DNA of 64,000 bases. Source: Phycicoccus sp. Root101 (GTDB taxonomy: Bacteria > Actinomycetota > Actinomycetes > Actinomycetales > Dermatophilaceae). How positions within the stretch are numbered: position 1 is the first letter of the stretch; each line of letters begins with the position of its first letter. The stretch lies in assembly GCF_001426245.1 (NCBI RefSeq), contig NZ_LMCM01000001.1, positions 1-64,000 on the forward strand. The letters are read 5' to 3'. The translations under genes were made by a program, and so were the position numbers. The notes beneath the pieces were generated by a model, which was given only the letters and a program-made list of their open reading frames with translations, was not told where the DNA came from and ran no database searches. Below, in pieces: positions 63,509 to 64,000 of the stretch.

Positions 63509-64000
63509 ATGGCCGAGCGCACCACCCCCACCACGCTCCTGCCCGCCACGACACCCGCCGCGCCGTCGCGCCGGGAGCGTCGAGCGCGCCGACCCCACCG
63601 ACCGGGCCGACTGGGTCGCGGCCCCGCCTTCACCACCGCCGTCGGTGCCGTCGCAGCCCTCATGGTCGGCGCCAGCGCCCCCTCCCCCTTCTACCCCGTC
63701 CTGCAGGCCCAGATCGGCTTCTCTGCCGGCACGATGACGACGATCTTCGGCGTCTACGCCCTCACCCTGCTCGCGACCCTGCTCGTCACCGGGTCGCTGT
63801 CCGACCACGTCGGCCGTCGTCCGGTCCTGGCCGTCGGCTTCGTCGTCCTCGCGGTGAGCATGCTCGGCTTCTGGCACGCCGACGACGTCACGACGCTGAT
63901 GGTGTCCCGTGCCGTGCAGGGAGTCGCCGCCGGCCTGCTCATGTCGACGGTCTCCGCCGCCGCGGTCGACCTCGAACCCCCGACCCGTCCCGGGCTCGCC
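63509..64000 (+). CDS. MFS transporter, N-terminal part (cut by window end)
   Basis: 164 codons are visible. A basic, Pro/Thr/Arg-rich cytoplasmic tail (about 1-38) is followed by four membrane segments, with the MFS motif A in the loop between the second and third (GSLSDHVGRRPVLAVGF). SRAVQGVAAGLLMSTVSAAAV lies in segment 4. It is probably a drug-type H+ antiporter. GAGAGG precedes ATG 63509. It is divergent from the ArsR gene and has the perfect operator in its promoter region, so it is the likely target of that regulator. Confidence 0.85.
   Translation, partial: MAERTTPTTLLPATTPAAPSRRERRARRPHRPGRLGRGPAFTTAVGAVAALMVGASAPSPFYPVLQAQIGFSAGTMTTIFGVYALTLLATLLVTGSLSDHVGRRPVLAVGFVVLAVSMLGFWHADDVTTLMVSRAVQGVAAGLLMSTVSAAAVDLEPPTRPGLA

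Overview
This 64 kb window comes from a high-G+C actinobacterium. The most likely group is Micrococcales, family Intrasporangiaceae or a close relative. Evidence is the strong G/C preference at third codon positions, the SepH, DUF3040, DUF3159, DUF3710, DUF4193 and DUF5998 families, a coproporphyrin-type ferrochelatase with C-terminal cysteines, an actinobacterial LexA box (TCGAAC-N4-GTTCGA), and many genes with a TANNNT -10 box only 6-8 nt before the start codon, which is the layout of leaderless mRNAs. The genus is an inference. The left end opens with an exact 50-bp tandem repeat, so it may be a contig edge. The right end cuts an MFS gene.

Layout. (1) 1-7.0 kb looks accessory: a histidine kinase lacking its ATPase domain, a hydrolase remnant, a SnoaL-like protein, an alpha/beta hydrolase, cysM, a small membrane protein, a duplicated ABM-like protein and an LtrA-family membrane protein. 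(2) 7.0-14.4 kb: an unknown protein under a perfect SOS box, a GAF regulator divergent from a SnoaL-flavin monooxygenase fusion, an SDR, a MazG-like protein, a DinB-fold protein and a 13E12 HNH protein. (3) 14.4-27.5 kb: aconitase with a palindrome upstream, a thioesterase, a block resembling Mycobacterium tuberculosis Rv2689c-Rv2701c (RNA methyltransferase, KimA-like K+ transporter, two TrkA proteins, DUF3159, OB-fold, DUF3710, dut, DUF4193), and then suhB. (4) 27.5-39.7 kb: ferrochelatase, a TRIC channel, sepH, thymidine kinase, a phosphodiesterase, DUF5998, a GNAT-acyl-CoA ligase fusion, an ECF sigma factor coupled to a membrane-anchored beta-propeller, and a nitroreductase. (5) 39.7-53.5 kb: parC and parE in opposite orientation, separated by a sucrase-ferredoxin protein, a sugar ABC transporter without an ATPase, its LacI regulator and an amino-acid permease; then DUF7455, DUF456 and DUF3040. 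(6) 53.7-61.0 kb: a DNA-damage operon (DUF6504, HEPN protein, DnaE2, methyltransferase, DinB) with a perfect SOS box upstream. (7) 61.1-64 kb: YbaK, a VOC protein, a HAD phosphatase and an ArsR regulator divergent from an MFS transporter.

How the genes work together. Three circuits can be read from the DNA. LexA probably controls the DnaE2/DinB mutagenesis operon and, separately, the unknown gene at 7.0-7.4 kb. The LacI protein probably represses the sugar transporter through an operator that overlaps the promoter of the binding-protein gene. The ArsR protein probably represses itself and the MFS gene through two near-identical 18-bp operators. The KimA-like transporter and the two TrkA-type RCK proteins share a 103-bp divergent promoter and are likely one K+ uptake unit. 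Translational coupling by 4-bp GTGA or ATGA overlaps is common. The octamer GTATGCCG/CGGCATAC recurs about ten times more often than base composition predicts.
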